Assembly (NCBI GenBank): GCA_963715445.1
Contig: OY970240.1
Location: forward strand, 1,426,001 to 1,490,000
DNA from: JAAYBF01 sp963715445
GTDB taxonomy: Bacteria; Actinomycetota; Thermoleophilia; Solirubrobacterales; Thermoleophilaceae
DNA: 64,000 nucleotides
Direction: 5' to 3'
The position numbers and the translations under genes are program-made. Shown here piece after piece: positions 31,068 to 39,738 of this stretch. How positions within the stretch are numbered: position 1 is the stretch's first letter; every line of letters starts with the position of its first letter. A model generated the notes under the pieces. That model made no database searches. It worked only from the letters and a program-made list of their open reading frames with translations, and was not told the DNA's origin.

Positions 31068-34000
31068 CTATCTCTCGGCGGCGGGGCAGATGATGCGGTA
31101 GTCGCAGAACGAGCAGATCTCGCGTGAGGGGGTCGGCTGGAAGTCCTGGCGGAGGATGCCCTCGCCGATCTCGGTGACCGTCGAGCGGACGCGGTCGAGC
31201 TCCTCCTCGGAGTTGGCCACGGGCACCTTCTCGCCCGTCATCACGTAGTAGTAGCTCTGGGCGGAGGTCTTGACGCCCCACGCCGCGCGGGCGCCCATCT
31301 GGTAGATCGAGAGCTGCACGTCGCGGCGCAGCTCGTCCTCGGTCTTCGACTTGCCGGTCTTGTAGTCGATCAGCTCGTAGCTGCCATCGGGACGGCGATC
31401 GACCCGGTCGATGCGCCCGCGCACGATGTGCGGGCCGAGCTTGAACGAGAAGCTGCGCTCGAACCAGGCGGGCTCTCCCTCGTCGTCGCGCGTCTGCTCC
31501 CAGTAGCTCTCGAGCGCCCGCACGCCGCGCTCGCGGAACTGCAGCTCGTCGTCCGAGTCGCCGAAGCCGCCGCGCCGCCAGGCGATGTCGAACAGGTCGA
31601 GCAGGTCCTCCCGGGTTGCGCTGGGCGACTTGTGGAAGCGCTCGAGCACCGAGTGGAGCGCGATGCCGAAGCGCTGGTTGATCGTCGCCTCCTGCGGGAT
31701 GCGGAAGACGCGCGCGAACTTGTACTTGAGCGGGCAGAGCCGGTAGGTCTCGATGTCCGAGGCGGAGAGCATCAGCCCCGCGGCGGGCGCGCCGGCTCCT
31801 CGCCGGCGCGGGATGAACGGGTCGAGCGAGGGTCCCTCTGTCTCACCGCCCGCCACCGGCCGGCGGTCTGGGTCTCGGCCAGCGTCGCGCAGCCAGTCGT
31901 CGAGCGCTGAGGACTCCAGCATCTCTCGCTGCTCGGGGCTGGCTCCCTGCGCCAGCAGCTGGTTCACCTCCAGCAGCGCCTGGTCGATCGGCTGCTCGGC
32001 CTTCGAGCGCTCGATCACCGCCGCGACCTTCAGCAGCTCGAGGTAGCGCGCCACCGCCTCGGACACGTCGAGGGTCGTGTCGAGCCGCATCTCGCCGAGC
32101 CGCCCGCCGACCTTCGCGACGGTGTCGAGCAGCTCGTCGCGCATGATCCGGAAGGTCGAGTGGAGGCCCTCGGCGGGCCCGAACAGCTCTTCGGCGATCG
32201 CCTCCTCCTCGGCGCCGAGCGCCGCTCGCGCCTCCTCCAGGAACGGCGAGGGCTGGGCGAGCGCGCCGTCGGTCCCCTCCGTCCAGGTGAGCACCAGGCC
32301 GTGGCGGGCGCGTGTCATGGCCACGTTCAGCCGCCGGCGCATGTCGTCCTCGTGGGAGCCCGACGGCAGCTTCTCCTTCAGCAGCTCGTCGGGGACCTCC
32401 GGCACCGGGACGTGCCGCCGTCCCGGCATCTGGGCGGCCGACAGGCCGATCACGAAGACGTGGTCGAACTCCTGGCCCTTGGAGCCCTCCATGGCCATCA
32501 CGGCCACCGCCGGCGTGCCGCTCGGGCTGGGCGCCTCCTCCTCGCGCAGCTCGGAGTCGGCCACCGCCTTGAGATAGCGCGTGAAGTCGCGCGGGGTGGC
32601 GTGGGGCTGGCGGCGCATGTAGGCCGTGGCGAGCTCCGGCAGCCGCGCGATGTTGCGCAGCCGCTCGACCGTGTCGGCCTGCGTGGCGAACACCTGCTGG
32701 CGCCGCAGCCCGATGCGCTCCACGAGGCGCAGCACGAACGCGTCCGGCCGGCGGCTCTCGAACGCCGCGGACGCCGCCCGGTAGAGGCGCAGGAAGGACT
32801 GCGCGCGGTCACGACCCTCGGGTGAGAGCTGCGGCCCTTCGAGCGCGGCTGCCACCGCGGCGGGCATGTCGAGCTTGCGCCGGCGCGCGAGCTGGGTGAG
32901 GCGCGCGATGTCCACCGAGTGCAGCTCGATCGGCGCGCGCGTGAGTGCTCGCACGGCGGCGCCCGAATCGCCCGGATCGGCGAGCACGCGCAGCCAGGCG
33001 AGCACGTCGCGGACCTCCACGCGCTGGAAGTAGGCGGCCGAGCCCTGGGCCCTGAACGGCACCGCGCGCTCTTCGAGCGCCGCGCCGACCACCGTCCCGT
33101 CGTCCTCCACGGAGCGGACGAGCACGGCTATCGCGTCGGGCGCCGTCCCAGCGGCGATCAGGCGCTCGGTCTCGGCGGCCACCGCCTGCGCCTGGGCTCG
33201 TTGAGAGGCGCAGCGCCAGAAGCGGACGGCGCCTTCGCCATTGCCGAGCGGGGGCGGGGTGGCCCGTTCGGCCAGCGGCGCGGTGACCGCGGCGGAGGCG
33301 GCTGCGATCGGCTCCGCGCAGCGCAGGCTCTCGCTGAGCGCCACCACCGATTCCGGGGGCAGCGCACGCTGGAGGTCCCTGATGTTCTTCGTGCCGGCGC
33401 CGTGCGCGCGGTGCACCGTCTGCGCGTCGTCGCCGAACGCCGTCAGCCGGCTGTGCTCCTCGCAGAGAAGGCCCAGCAGCGTCCCCTGCGCGAAGTCCAG
33501 CTCCTGGTACTCGTCGACCAGCACGTGGGGGAACCGCTGCGCCACGCGCTCTCGCACGTGCGGGCGCTCGTGCAGCAGGCGGAAGGCGTGCAGGACGAGA
33601 TCGCCGCTGTCGAGCGCGCCCTGCTCGGCCAGCAGCCGATCGTGGTCGGCGTAGAGCTGGGCGAACTCGACCTCCCGGCCCGCGACCGCTCGCGCGGCGT
33701 CACTCGATCCGCTTGCCGCAGGCTCCAGTCGCTGTGCGCGCTCGAGGCAGTCCTCGGGGGTGACCATCTCCTGCTTGAGGAGGTCGATCCGCTCCACGAA
33801 GCTGGCGAGCAGCGGCGCGGGGTTGCCGCGGATCTCGTGGCGCCGCAGCGTGAGCTCGCCGAGGCGGTCGAGCAGCAGCGCCACGCGATCGGCCCGCGTG
33901 ACCGTCGCGAAGCCCGGGTCGAGCCCGGCCTCGAGCGCCTCGTCCACCAGCAGCCGGTGGCAGAAGGACGCGAAGGTGTGGATGTGCAGCTCGTCGTAGG

Positions 34001-34226
34001 GCGGTTCCACCAGCTCGGTGAGCAGCTCGACCAGCTCGAGCCGTGCCCGCTCGGAGAGGGCGATGGCGAGCACCCCGCCCGCCGGAGCACCCTGCTCGAC
34101 GAGCCATGCGAAGCGGTGTGCCAGCACGCGCGTCTTGCCGGTTCCGGCACCGCCGATGACGAGCATCGAGCCGCCGGGATGGGTGACGGCCGCGCGCTGG
34201 GCGTCGGACAGGCCGTCGAGGGTCAC
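31068..34226 (-). CDS. UvrD/PcrA-type helicase fused to a Cas4/RecB-like Fe-S nuclease
   Basis: 1052 aa. The superfamily 1A helicase part (about 1-640) has Walker A GGAGTGKT at 25-32, Walker B VDEYQELD, TAFGDDAQTV and a late MAMEGSKGQEFDHVFVIGL, with NVAMTRARHGLVL as motif VI. The C-terminal nuclease (about 815-1052) has GRIDRVD, then LIDYKTGKS as the PD-(D/E)xK core. Four Cys at 831, 1038, 1041 and 1047 have Cas4/AddB-like 4Fe-4S spacing. It should resect double-strand breaks like one subunit of AdnAB/AddAB; no partner subunit is beside it. The GTG start lies 6 nt after TATCCT. Confidence 0.9.
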   Translation of the reverse strand: MTLDGLSDAQRAAVTHPGGSMLVIGGAGTGKTRVLAHRFAWLVEQGAPAGGVLAIALSERARLELVELLTELVEPPYDELHIHTFASFCHRLLVDEALEAGLDPGFATVTRADRVALLLDRLGELTLRRHEIRGNPAPLLASFVERIDLLKQEMVTPEDCLERAQRLEPAASGSSDAARAVAGREVEFAQLYADHDRLLAEQGALDSGDLVLHAFRLLHERPHVRERVAQRFPHVLVDEYQELDFAQGTLLGLLCEEHSRLTAFGDDAQTVHRAHGAGTKNIRDLQRALPPESVVALSESLRCAEPIAAASAAVTAPLAERATPPPLGNGEGAVRFWRCASQRAQAQAVAAETERLIAAGTAPDAIAVLVRSVEDDGTVVGAALEERAVPFRAQGSAAYFQRVEVRDVLAWLRVLADPGDSGAAVRALTRAPIELHSVDIARLTQLARRRKLDMPAAVAAALEGPQLSPEGRDRAQSFLRLYRAASAAFESRRPDAFVLRLVERIGLRRQQVFATQADTVERLRNIARLPELATAYMRRQPHATPRDFTRYLKAVADSELREEEAPSPSGTPAVAVMAMEGSKGQEFDHVFVIGLSAAQMPGRRHVPVPEVPDELLKEKLPSGSHEDDMRRRLNVAMTRARHGLVLTWTEGTDGALAQPSPFLEEARAALGAEEEAIAEELFGPAEGLHSTFRIMRDELLDTVAKVGGRLGEMRLDTTLDVSEAVARYLELLKVAAVIERSKAEQPIDQALLEVNQLLAQGASPEQREMLESSALDDWLRDAGRDPDRRPVAGGETEGPSLDPFIPRRRGAGAPAAGLMLSASDIETYRLCPLKYKFARVFRIPQEATINQRFGIALHSVLERFHKSPSATREDLLDLFDIAWRRGGFGDSDDELQFRERGVRALESYWEQTRDDEGEPAWFERSFSFKLGPHIVRGRIDRVDRRPDGSYELIDYKTGKSKTEDELRRDVQLSIYQMGARAAWGVKTSAQSYYYVMTGEKVPVANSEEELDRVRSTVTEIGEGILRQDFQPTPSREICSFCDYRIICPAAER

Positions 34227-34232
34227 CGATCA

Positions 34233-34238
34233 AGGATA
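34233..34238 (-). promoter_or_regulatory. -10-like hexamer TATCCT, leaderless start of the helicase-nuclease gene
   Basis: On the minus strand TATCCT is followed by 6 nt and the GTG at 34226, with no Shine-Dalgarno sequence. Confidence 0.45.
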
Positions 34239-34281
34239 CGGCGCGCGCCGCGCCGCTTGGAGACCCGGCGTCGGGCCGGGG

Positions 34282-34938
34282 TCAGCCGCGGGCGCCGAAG
34301 GTGGTGGTGTAGGTCGCGGCAGGCGTGCCGGTGGGCACGGGTCCCTGGTCCACCACGCCGATCCCGATCTCGCGGAAGCGCGAGCTGAGCAGGTTCTGAC
34401 GGTGGCCCGGGCTGTGCATCCAGGAGCGGACGATCTCGCGCGGGGTTCCCCTCCCGCCGGATCCCCAGGCGAGGTTCTCGCCGACGGTCCAGCTGGAGCG
34501 GGCGCCGAGATATCCGGTGCCGTAGAGGCGGTCCACGATGTCCCTGCCGCGCTTGGAGACGTGGTCGAAGTAGCGGTGGCGGACCATGTCGCGCGTGTGG
34601 CGGCGAGCGGCGCGGGAGAGGCGGTAGTTGATCCGCAGCCGGCGCAGGCCGCGAGCGGCGCGCTTCTGGTTGATGAGGCAGACGGCCGCGCGACCGAGAC
34701 GGAAGTTCGGCGCCTCGCGGGGTGCCGAGGAGGCCACGGTGACGGCCACCCGGCAGCTCCAGCGGTGACGGTGCTTCTTCTTGTGCGTTTGCTTCTTGTG
34801 CGCGCGCTTCTGGGACCCGTCAGGGTCCTTGTGGCCGTGGATGTCCGAGGCGTCGGCGGGGGCGACGGCGAGGAGGCAGCCGAGCGTCACCGCGACCGTC
34901 GCGAAGAGGCTTCTATGGGGGCGGGATGTAGTGACCAT
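34282..34938 (-). CDS. secreted CAP-superfamily (SCP/PR-1) protein
   Basis: 218 aa from the ATG at 34938, where a signal peptide begins (about 1-31, ending ADAS). An upstream in-frame ATG at 35007 would bury it. A His/Lys-rich linker (about 35-60) precedes the CAP domain (about 80-215). This contains CLINQKRAARGL, a HTRDMVRHRYFDH helix, VGENLAWGSG and IVRSWMHSPGHRQNLLSSRFREIGIG. The last block keeps the His and Glu that define the CAP cavity. Bacterial CAP proteins are extracellular with unclear function. It lies upstream of the helicase gene on the same strand with a 55-nt gap. Confidence 0.88.
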   Translation of the reverse strand: MVTTSRPHRSLFATVAVTLGCLLAVAPADASDIHGHKDPDGSQKRAHKKQTHKKKHRHRWSCRVAVTVASSAPREAPNFRLGRAAVCLINQKRAARGLRRLRINYRLSRAARRHTRDMVRHRYFDHVSKRGRDIVDRLYGTGYLGARSSWTVGENLAWGSGGRGTPREIVRSWMHSPGHRQNLLSSRFREIGIGVVDQGPVPTGTPAATYTTTFGARG

Positions 34939-35068
34939 GCATTGCTGGTCTCGTCGTCGTGACGGGGGCACTTCACCGAGCGAGCCGAAGTTGGGATGAA
35001 TGTCCAAGAGCGCGGGGCGCCTTGCCTGGACGTTTGTTCGACGCCCGCGCCTGGACGCGCGAGCGGGT

Positions 35069-35074
35069 CAGAAT
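35069..35074 (+). promoter_or_regulatory. -10-like hexamer CAGAAT before ligD
   Basis: CAGAAT is followed by 6 nt and the ATG at 35081. The match lacks the initial T but keeps the position seen at other leaderless starts. Confidence 0.3.
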
Positions 35075-35080
35075 GGGCGT

Positions 35081-36505
35081 ATGGCCGATCGGCTCAGGGA
35101 CTACCGCGCGCTGCGCGACCTGGACGCCTCGCCAGAGCCCGAGGGCGGTGGGGCGCCGGGCGAGGACGGGCGGCTTCGCTTCGTGGTGCAGCAGCACCAC
35201 GCGCGCCGCCTGCACTGGGATCTGCGCCTGGAGCGGGAAGGCGCGCTCGCATCGTGGGCGGTGCCGCGCGGGATTCCCGACCATCCGGACGAGAACCGCC
35301 TTGCTGTGCGAACCGAGGATCACCCGCTCGAGTACCTCGAGTTCGAGGGGGAGATCCCGGAGGGGAGCTACGGCGCGGGCACGATGAGCGTCTGGGACAG
35401 CGGGACCTTCGAGCTGGAGAAGTGGCGCGAGGACGAGGTGATCGCCGTCTTCCACGGCGAGCGGGTCAAGGGCCGCTACGTCCTCTTCCGCACGCGCGGC
35501 AAGGACTGGATGATCCATCGAATGGATCCGCCCCCGCCGGGGGTCGAGCCGATGCCGGACTTCATCGAGCCGATGCAGGCGAAGCTCGCCACCCTCCCGC
35601 GGGAGGACGAGGCCTTCGGCTACGAGATCAAGTGGGACGGAGTGCGGGCGATCGCGCGGATCGATCGCGGGCATCTCGACCTGCTCGGGCGCAACCGCAC
35701 GGACTTCTCGCCGCGCTACCCCGAGCTGCGCCCGCTGGGCGGCTCGCTCGGCTCCACGCGCGTGATCCTCGACGGGGAGATCGTCGCGTTCGACGAGGAG
35801 GGCCGGCCGAGCTTTGAGCGGCTGCAGTCGCGGATCCACCTCAGCGGGGACGCGGCGATCAAGCGGCGCGTGCGCGAGATCCCGGTGACCTACGCCGTCT
35901 TCGACCTGCTGTGGCTGGACGGCCGCCTGACGACCGGCCTGCCGTACCGGGACCGCCGGCGCCTGCTGGCGGGGCTCGACCTCGCCGGTCCGCACTGGCG
36001 CACCCCCGCGCACCACGAGGGAGACGGCGCGGCGCTGCTCGCGGCGACGAGCGAGCAGGGGCTCGAGGGCATCGTCGCCAAGCGGCTCGAATCGGCCTAC
36101 GAGCCCGGCCGCCGCTCCGGCGCCTGGATCAAGGTCAAGAACGTACTGCGCCAAGAGGTGGTGATCGGCGGCTGGTCACCTGGCGAGGGCAAGCGGTCCG
36201 GGCGGCTCGGCGCGATCTGCGCCGGCGTCCACGACGAGGAGGGCGCGCTGCGCTACGCCGGCAAGGTCGGCACGGGCTTCGACGAGGCGATGCTCGACCT
36301 GCTGACCGCGAAGCTCGAGCCGCTGCGCCGCGACACCAGTCCCTTCACCGGCCGGCAGCCCCCGCGCAACACGATCTTCGTTGAGCCCGAGCTGATCGCC
36401 GAGGTCGAGTTCCGCGAGTGGACCCGCACGGGCACGCTGCGCGCAGGCGTGTTCCTCGGCCTGCGCGACGACAAGGATCCGCGCGAGGTGGTCCGCGAGG
36501 CCTGA
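35081..36505 (+). CDS. ligD: ATP-dependent DNA ligase LigD, 3'-phosphoesterase plus ligase domains
   Basis: 474 aa. The N-terminal PE domain (about 25-150) has QQHHARRLHWDLRLE (His/Arg/Asp metal and phosphate site) and GVEGxx-like segments for trimming 3' phosphates and ribonucleotides. The adenylyltransferase domain has the nucleophile Lys184 in YEIKWDGVR, then ILDGEIVAFD, GLEGIVAKR and WIKVKN. The OB domain ends WTRTGTLRAGVF. It seals double-strand breaks held by Ku. The polymerase domain that many LigD proteins carry is a separate gene 1 kb downstream. An upstream extension of the frame is shadow sequence; the ATG at 35081 was chosen for domain integrity. Confidence 0.92.
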   Translation: MADRLRDYRALRDLDASPEPEGGGAPGEDGRLRFVVQQHHARRLHWDLRLEREGALASWAVPRGIPDHPDENRLAVRTEDHPLEYLEFEGEIPEGSYGAGTMSVWDSGTFELEKWREDEVIAVFHGERVKGRYVLFRTRGKDWMIHRMDPPPPGVEPMPDFIEPMQAKLATLPREDEAFGYEIKWDGVRAIARIDRGHLDLLGRNRTDFSPRYPELRPLGGSLGSTRVILDGEIVAFDEEGRPSFERLQSRIHLSGDAAIKRRVREIPVTYAVFDLLWLDGRLTTGLPYRDRRRLLAGLDLAGPHWRTPAHHEGDGAALLAATSEQGLEGIVAKRLESAYEPGRRSGAWIKVKNVLRQEVVIGGWSPGEGKRSGRLGAICAGVHDEEGALRYAGKVGTGFDEAMLDLLTAKLEPLRRDTSPFTGRQPPRNTIFVEPELIAEVEFREWTRTGTLRAGVFLGLRDDKDPREVVREA

Positions 36506-36558
36506 GCGGCCGCCCGCAAGTTTCCTCCCGGCCCAGGAATGAAAGGCCCGAAGCGGGG

Positions 36559-36564
36559 TACGGT
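36559..36564 (+). promoter_or_regulatory. -10-like hexamer TACGGT, leaderless start of ku
   Basis: TACGGT is followed by 7 nt and the ATG at 36572. It gives ku a promoter separate from ligD. Confidence 0.45.
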
Positions 36565-36571
36565 TCCCAGC

Positions 36572-37522
36572 ATGCCTAGGGCGATTTGGAGCGGGGCGAT
36601 CAGCTTCGGCCTCGTGAACATCCCGGTGAAGCTGTATTCGGCCGTCTCGAAGAAGACGGTCCGCTTCCACCAGCTCGACGGCAAGGACGGCACGCGCATC
36701 CAGCAGAAGCGCGTCAATCCGAAGACCGGTGAGGAGGTCCCCTACGAGCGGATCGTCAAGGGGTACGAGCTCAGCCCCGAGCGCTACGTGGTGGTCAAGC
36801 CCGAGGAGCTCGAGTCGATCGAGCCCGGCAAGACCCACATGATCGAGATCGAGGACTTCGTAGAGCTCGACCAGATCGACCCGATCTTCTACGACCACCC
36901 GTACTACCTCGCGCCCGGCAAGGGCGCCACCAAGGCCTACGCGCTGCTGCTCAAGGCGATGGAGGAGTCCGGCCGCGTCGGCATCGCGCGCGTGGTCATC
37001 CGCTCGAAGGAGCAGCTCGTCGCGCTGCGCGCCGACGGCGGTGTGCTGCACATGGAGACGATGCTGTTCGGCGACGAGGTGATCGCCCCCGACTCGCTCG
37101 ACGAGATCCCGGAGGCCGGCGAACTGAAGGCGAGCAAGCGCGAGGTCGCGATGGCCGGCGAGCTGATCGAGTCGCTCGCCGCCGAGTTCGACCCTTCGAA
37201 GTACCGCGACTCCTACCGCGAGAAGGTGCTCGACCTGATCGAGCGCAAGGCCGAGGGCGAGGAGATCGCCGTCCAGCCCGATGCGGAGGAGCGTCCCGAG
37301 GTGCCGGACCTGATGGCGGCGCTCGAGGCGAGCATCGCGAGCGCCAAGGGCCGCGAGGCCGCGCCGAAGAAGAAGCCCGCGCGCAAGCGCGCGGCGGCGG
37401 CCAAGGGCAAGAGCCCGGGGACCAAGTCCGCCTCGCCCAAGAGCCGCGCCGGCTCTGCCAAGAGCGGCGGCGCCAAGGCGAAGCCCGCCGCCACCAAGAA
37501 GCGCGCGGCCGCCAAGAAGTAG
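36572..37522 (+). CDS. ku: bacterial Ku, NHEJ end-binding protein
   Basis: 316 aa. The Ku core (about 1-255) begins MPRAIWSGAISFGLVNIPVKLYSA and includes FHQLDGKDG, the YVVVKPEELESI and FVELDQIDPIFYD segments, and the bridge LRADGGVLHMETMLF. It forms a homodimeric ring that threads onto DNA ends and recruits LigD. The C-terminal 60 residues are a low-complexity Lys/Ala/Ser tail like those of mycobacterial and Streptomyces Ku, which add DNA binding. The stop is directly followed by the GTG of the polymerase gene, so the two are coupled. Confidence 0.96.
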   Translation: MPRAIWSGAISFGLVNIPVKLYSAVSKKTVRFHQLDGKDGTRIQQKRVNPKTGEEVPYERIVKGYELSPERYVVVKPEELESIEPGKTHMIEIEDFVELDQIDPIFYDHPYYLAPGKGATKAYALLLKAMEESGRVGIARVVIRSKEQLVALRADGGVLHMETMLFGDEVIAPDSLDEIPEAGELKASKREVAMAGELIESLAAEFDPSKYRDSYREKVLDLIERKAEGEEIAVQPDAEERPEVPDLMAALEASIASAKGREAAPKKKPARKRAAAAKGKSPGTKSASPKSRAGSAKSGGAKAKPAATKKRAAAKK

Positions 37523-38404
37523 GTGGCGCCCGAGGTTGACGTCGAGGGCCGGCGGCTCCGGCTGTCGAACCTCGAGAAGGTCCTCTATCCGGCCGGGGGC
37601 TTCACCAAGGGCCAGGTGATCGACTACTACACGCGCATCGCGCCGACGATGCTGCCGCACCTGCGTGGCCGGCCGCTGACGCTCAAGCGCTACCCGAACG
37701 GGGTGGAGGGCAAGCACTTCTACGAGAAGCAGAAGCCGTCGCACGCACCGGACTGGGTGCGCTCGGCGACCGTCCCGATGGGTGATCGCGACATCGACTT
37801 CGTCCTCTGCGACGACTTGCCCACCCTCGTCTGGCTGGCCAACCTCGCGGACCTGGAGATGCATCCCCTGCTGGCGCTGACCGAGGACCCGGAGCGCCCG
37901 ACGGTCCTCGCCCTCGACCTCGATCCCGGCGAGCCGGCCGGGCTGCGCGAGTGCCGCGAGGTGGCGCTGCTGCTGCGCGACACGTTCGCGGACCTGGGCC
38001 TCGAGTGCTTCGCCAAGACCTCGGGCTCGAAGGGCATGCAGGTCTACGTGCCGCTGAACACCGAGGTGACCTACGAGGACACGAAGCCCTTTGCGCAGGC
38101 GCTGGCGCAGCTGCTGGAGAAGCAGCACCCGAAGCTGATCGTCTCGACGATGAAGAAGGGCGTGCGCGCCGGCAAGGTCCTGATCGACTGGAGCCAGAAC
38201 TCCCGCCACAAGACGACCGTCGCCGTGTACTCGCTGCGGGCGCGCGAGCGGCCCACGGTCTCCACGCCGCTCGGCTGGGACGAGGTGGAGGACGAGGACT
38301 GCCAGCTCATGTTCGAGTCGCACGAGCTGCTGGAGCGGGTCGCCAAGCGCGGGGACGTCTTCGCGCCGGTGCTGGAGCTCGAGCAGCGCCTGCCCAAGCT
38401 CTGA
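37523..38404 (+). CDS. stand-alone LigD polymerase/primase (archaeo-eukaryotic primase type)
   Basis: 293 aa, matching the POL domain of LigD. It has the divalent-metal Asp pair in LALDLDPG (Asp132, Asp134) and the third Asp in VLIDWSQN (Asp222), with KTSGSKGMQVYVPL as the nucleotide-binding segment. It adds ribo- or deoxynucleotides at DNA ends during end joining. It begins with a GTG immediately after the ku stop, with no gap. Together with PE-ligase and Ku it supplies all activities of one-piece LigD, split into three genes. Confidence 0.93.
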   Translation: MAPEVDVEGRRLRLSNLEKVLYPAGGFTKGQVIDYYTRIAPTMLPHLRGRPLTLKRYPNGVEGKHFYEKQKPSHAPDWVRSATVPMGDRDIDFVLCDDLPTLVWLANLADLEMHPLLALTEDPERPTVLALDLDPGEPAGLRECREVALLLRDTFADLGLECFAKTSGSKGMQVYVPLNTEVTYEDTKPFAQALAQLLEKQHPKLIVSTMKKGVRAGKVLIDWSQNSRHKTTVAVYSLRARERPTVSTPLGWDEVEDEDCQLMFESHELLERVAKRGDVFAPVLELEQRLPKL

Positions 38405-38416
38405 GCGCCGCACAGC

Positions 38417-38422
38417 TATCGT
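38417..38422 (+). promoter_or_regulatory. -10-like hexamer TATCGT, leaderless start of the DUF2342 gene
   Basis: TATCGT is followed by 7 nt and the ATG at 38430, with no Shine-Dalgarno sequence. Confidence 0.45.
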
Positions 38423-38429
38423 CAACGCA

Positions 38430-39599
38430 ATGGTCGATTGGAGGATCGCGCGCCGGGTCGCCGGATTGACGGCGCGCTCCGAGGGCGTGCCCGGCCTCGG
38501 GGTGGACCTCCCGGCGCTGGCCGCCGAGTTCGAGCCGCTGATGATCGACTACACCGGCCTCGTCCCGGCTGAGCCGATCCCCGCGCCGGAGATCGTCAGC
38601 CGCGAGGGATGGGCCGAGGCGAACCTGGAGGCGATCGCCGAGCTGATGAGCGCGGTCGAGGACCGGATGGGGGAGCGGTTCTCGAGGACGGGCCGGCTGG
38701 CGGGACCGCTGCGCGTGGCGGCGGGCGCCACGCTGGCTACGGAGATCGGGCTGCTGACCGGCTACATGTCCCAGCGGGTGCTGGGCCAGTACGAGCTCTC
38801 GCTGCTCGCCGGGACCGCTCAGCCGAGGCTCCTGTTCGTTGGGACCAACCTGCTCGGCGCGGCGTCCAAGCTGGAGGTCGACCGCACGGCGTTCATCCGC
38901 TGGGTGACGGTGCACGAGCTGACCCACGCCCTCCAGTTCGGCGGCGTGCCGTGGCTGCGCGGGCACATCGGCGGGGTGCTGCGGGAGTACTTGAAGACGA
39001 TCGACGTGAAGGACGACGACGAGGGCGCGGAGGCCGAGCGGAACGGCGTCGGCGAGGGGGCAGCGGTCGAGGCGGAGGAGGCAGCACCGCGGCCCGGCCG
39101 GGGCAGGAGCGGCGGCCTGCTCGGCGGCGTGCTCGACAAGCTGCACGACATCGACCTGTCGGGCGGGGACGACCTGGTGGAGCGATTCCGCGAGGGCGGG
39201 CTCGCCGCGCTCGTCCAGACCGACGAGCAGCGCGAGCTGATGGATCGGATGCAGGCCGTGATGGCCTTGGTGGAAGGTCACGCCGAGCACGTGATGGACG
39301 CGCTGGCGCCAGCGCTGGTGCCTCAGCACGAGGGGCTGCGCGCCGCGATGGACGCCCGCCGCGCCACCCGCTCGGCGCCCGAGCGTGTGCTCATGCGGCT
39401 CTTGGGCATGGAGATGAAGATGCGCCAGTACAAGCTCGGCAAGGAGTTCTGCGACACGGTCGTGGCCGAGGGCGGCATCGAGGCGCTCAACCGGGCGTGG
39501 ACAGGGCCGGACGCCCTCCCCACCCTGGAAGAGATCGAGCGCCCGGCCGAGTGGATGGCCCGCCAGGCGCCTGGCGCCGGGCGCCTCGCTTCCGGCTGA
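38430..39599 (+). CDS. zinc-dependent metalloprotease-like DUF2342 protein
   Basis: 389 aa. The zincin motif is VHELTHALQF with His152, Glu153 and His156. The third ligand is probably supplied by the later EGHAEHVMDAL segment. WRIARRVAG at the start and EFCDTVVAEGGIEALNRAW near the end are hallmarks of the actinobacterial DUF2342 family (coenzyme F420-associated by phylogenetic profile). The activity is not established. A charged linker (about 190-235) separates the two halves. It follows the NHEJ genes by 25 nt but has its own -10-like element. The F420 link cannot be tested here. Confidence 0.88.
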   Translation: MVDWRIARRVAGLTARSEGVPGLGVDLPALAAEFEPLMIDYTGLVPAEPIPAPEIVSREGWAEANLEAIAELMSAVEDRMGERFSRTGRLAGPLRVAAGATLATEIGLLTGYMSQRVLGQYELSLLAGTAQPRLLFVGTNLLGAASKLEVDRTAFIRWVTVHELTHALQFGGVPWLRGHIGGVLREYLKTIDVKDDDEGAEAERNGVGEGAAVEAEEAAPRPGRGRSGGLLGGVLDKLHDIDLSGGDDLVERFREGGLAALVQTDEQRELMDRMQAVMALVEGHAEHVMDALAPALVPQHEGLRAAMDARRATRSAPERVLMRLLGMEMKMRQYKLGKEFCDTVVAEGGIEALNRAWTGPDALPTLEEIERPAEWMARQAPGAGRLASG

Positions 39600-39614
39600 G
39601 GAAGCCCGAGACGC

Positions 39615-39648
39615 GTGTGTAACGCCTGCCGCGGGACGGGTTACAAAC
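39615..39648 (+). promoter_or_regulatory. dyad overlapping the -35 of the H1-like gene
   Basis: GTGTGTAAC (39615-39623) and GTTACAAAC (39640-39648) are inverted repeats with one mismatch, 16 bp apart. The right arm covers the -35 hexamer, so a bound protein would block it. Confidence 0.4.
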
Positions 39649-39669
39649 ACATGTTCGGTCAGCTACAGT
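39641..39669 (+). promoter_or_regulatory. sigma70-type promoter of the H1-like gene
   Basis: -35 TTACAA (39641-39646), a 17-bp spacer and -10 TACAGT (39664-39669), in a markedly A/T-rich region. About 55 nt of leader contains a CCCCGG/CCGGGG hairpin just before the AAGGAGAG ribosome-binding site. Confidence 0.55.
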
Positions 39670-39738
39670 TTCTGACCTTAGAATTAACAAGCTTAAGTCG
39701 ATCTCCCCGGGTTCGCCGGGGAAGGAGAGTGGATACAC

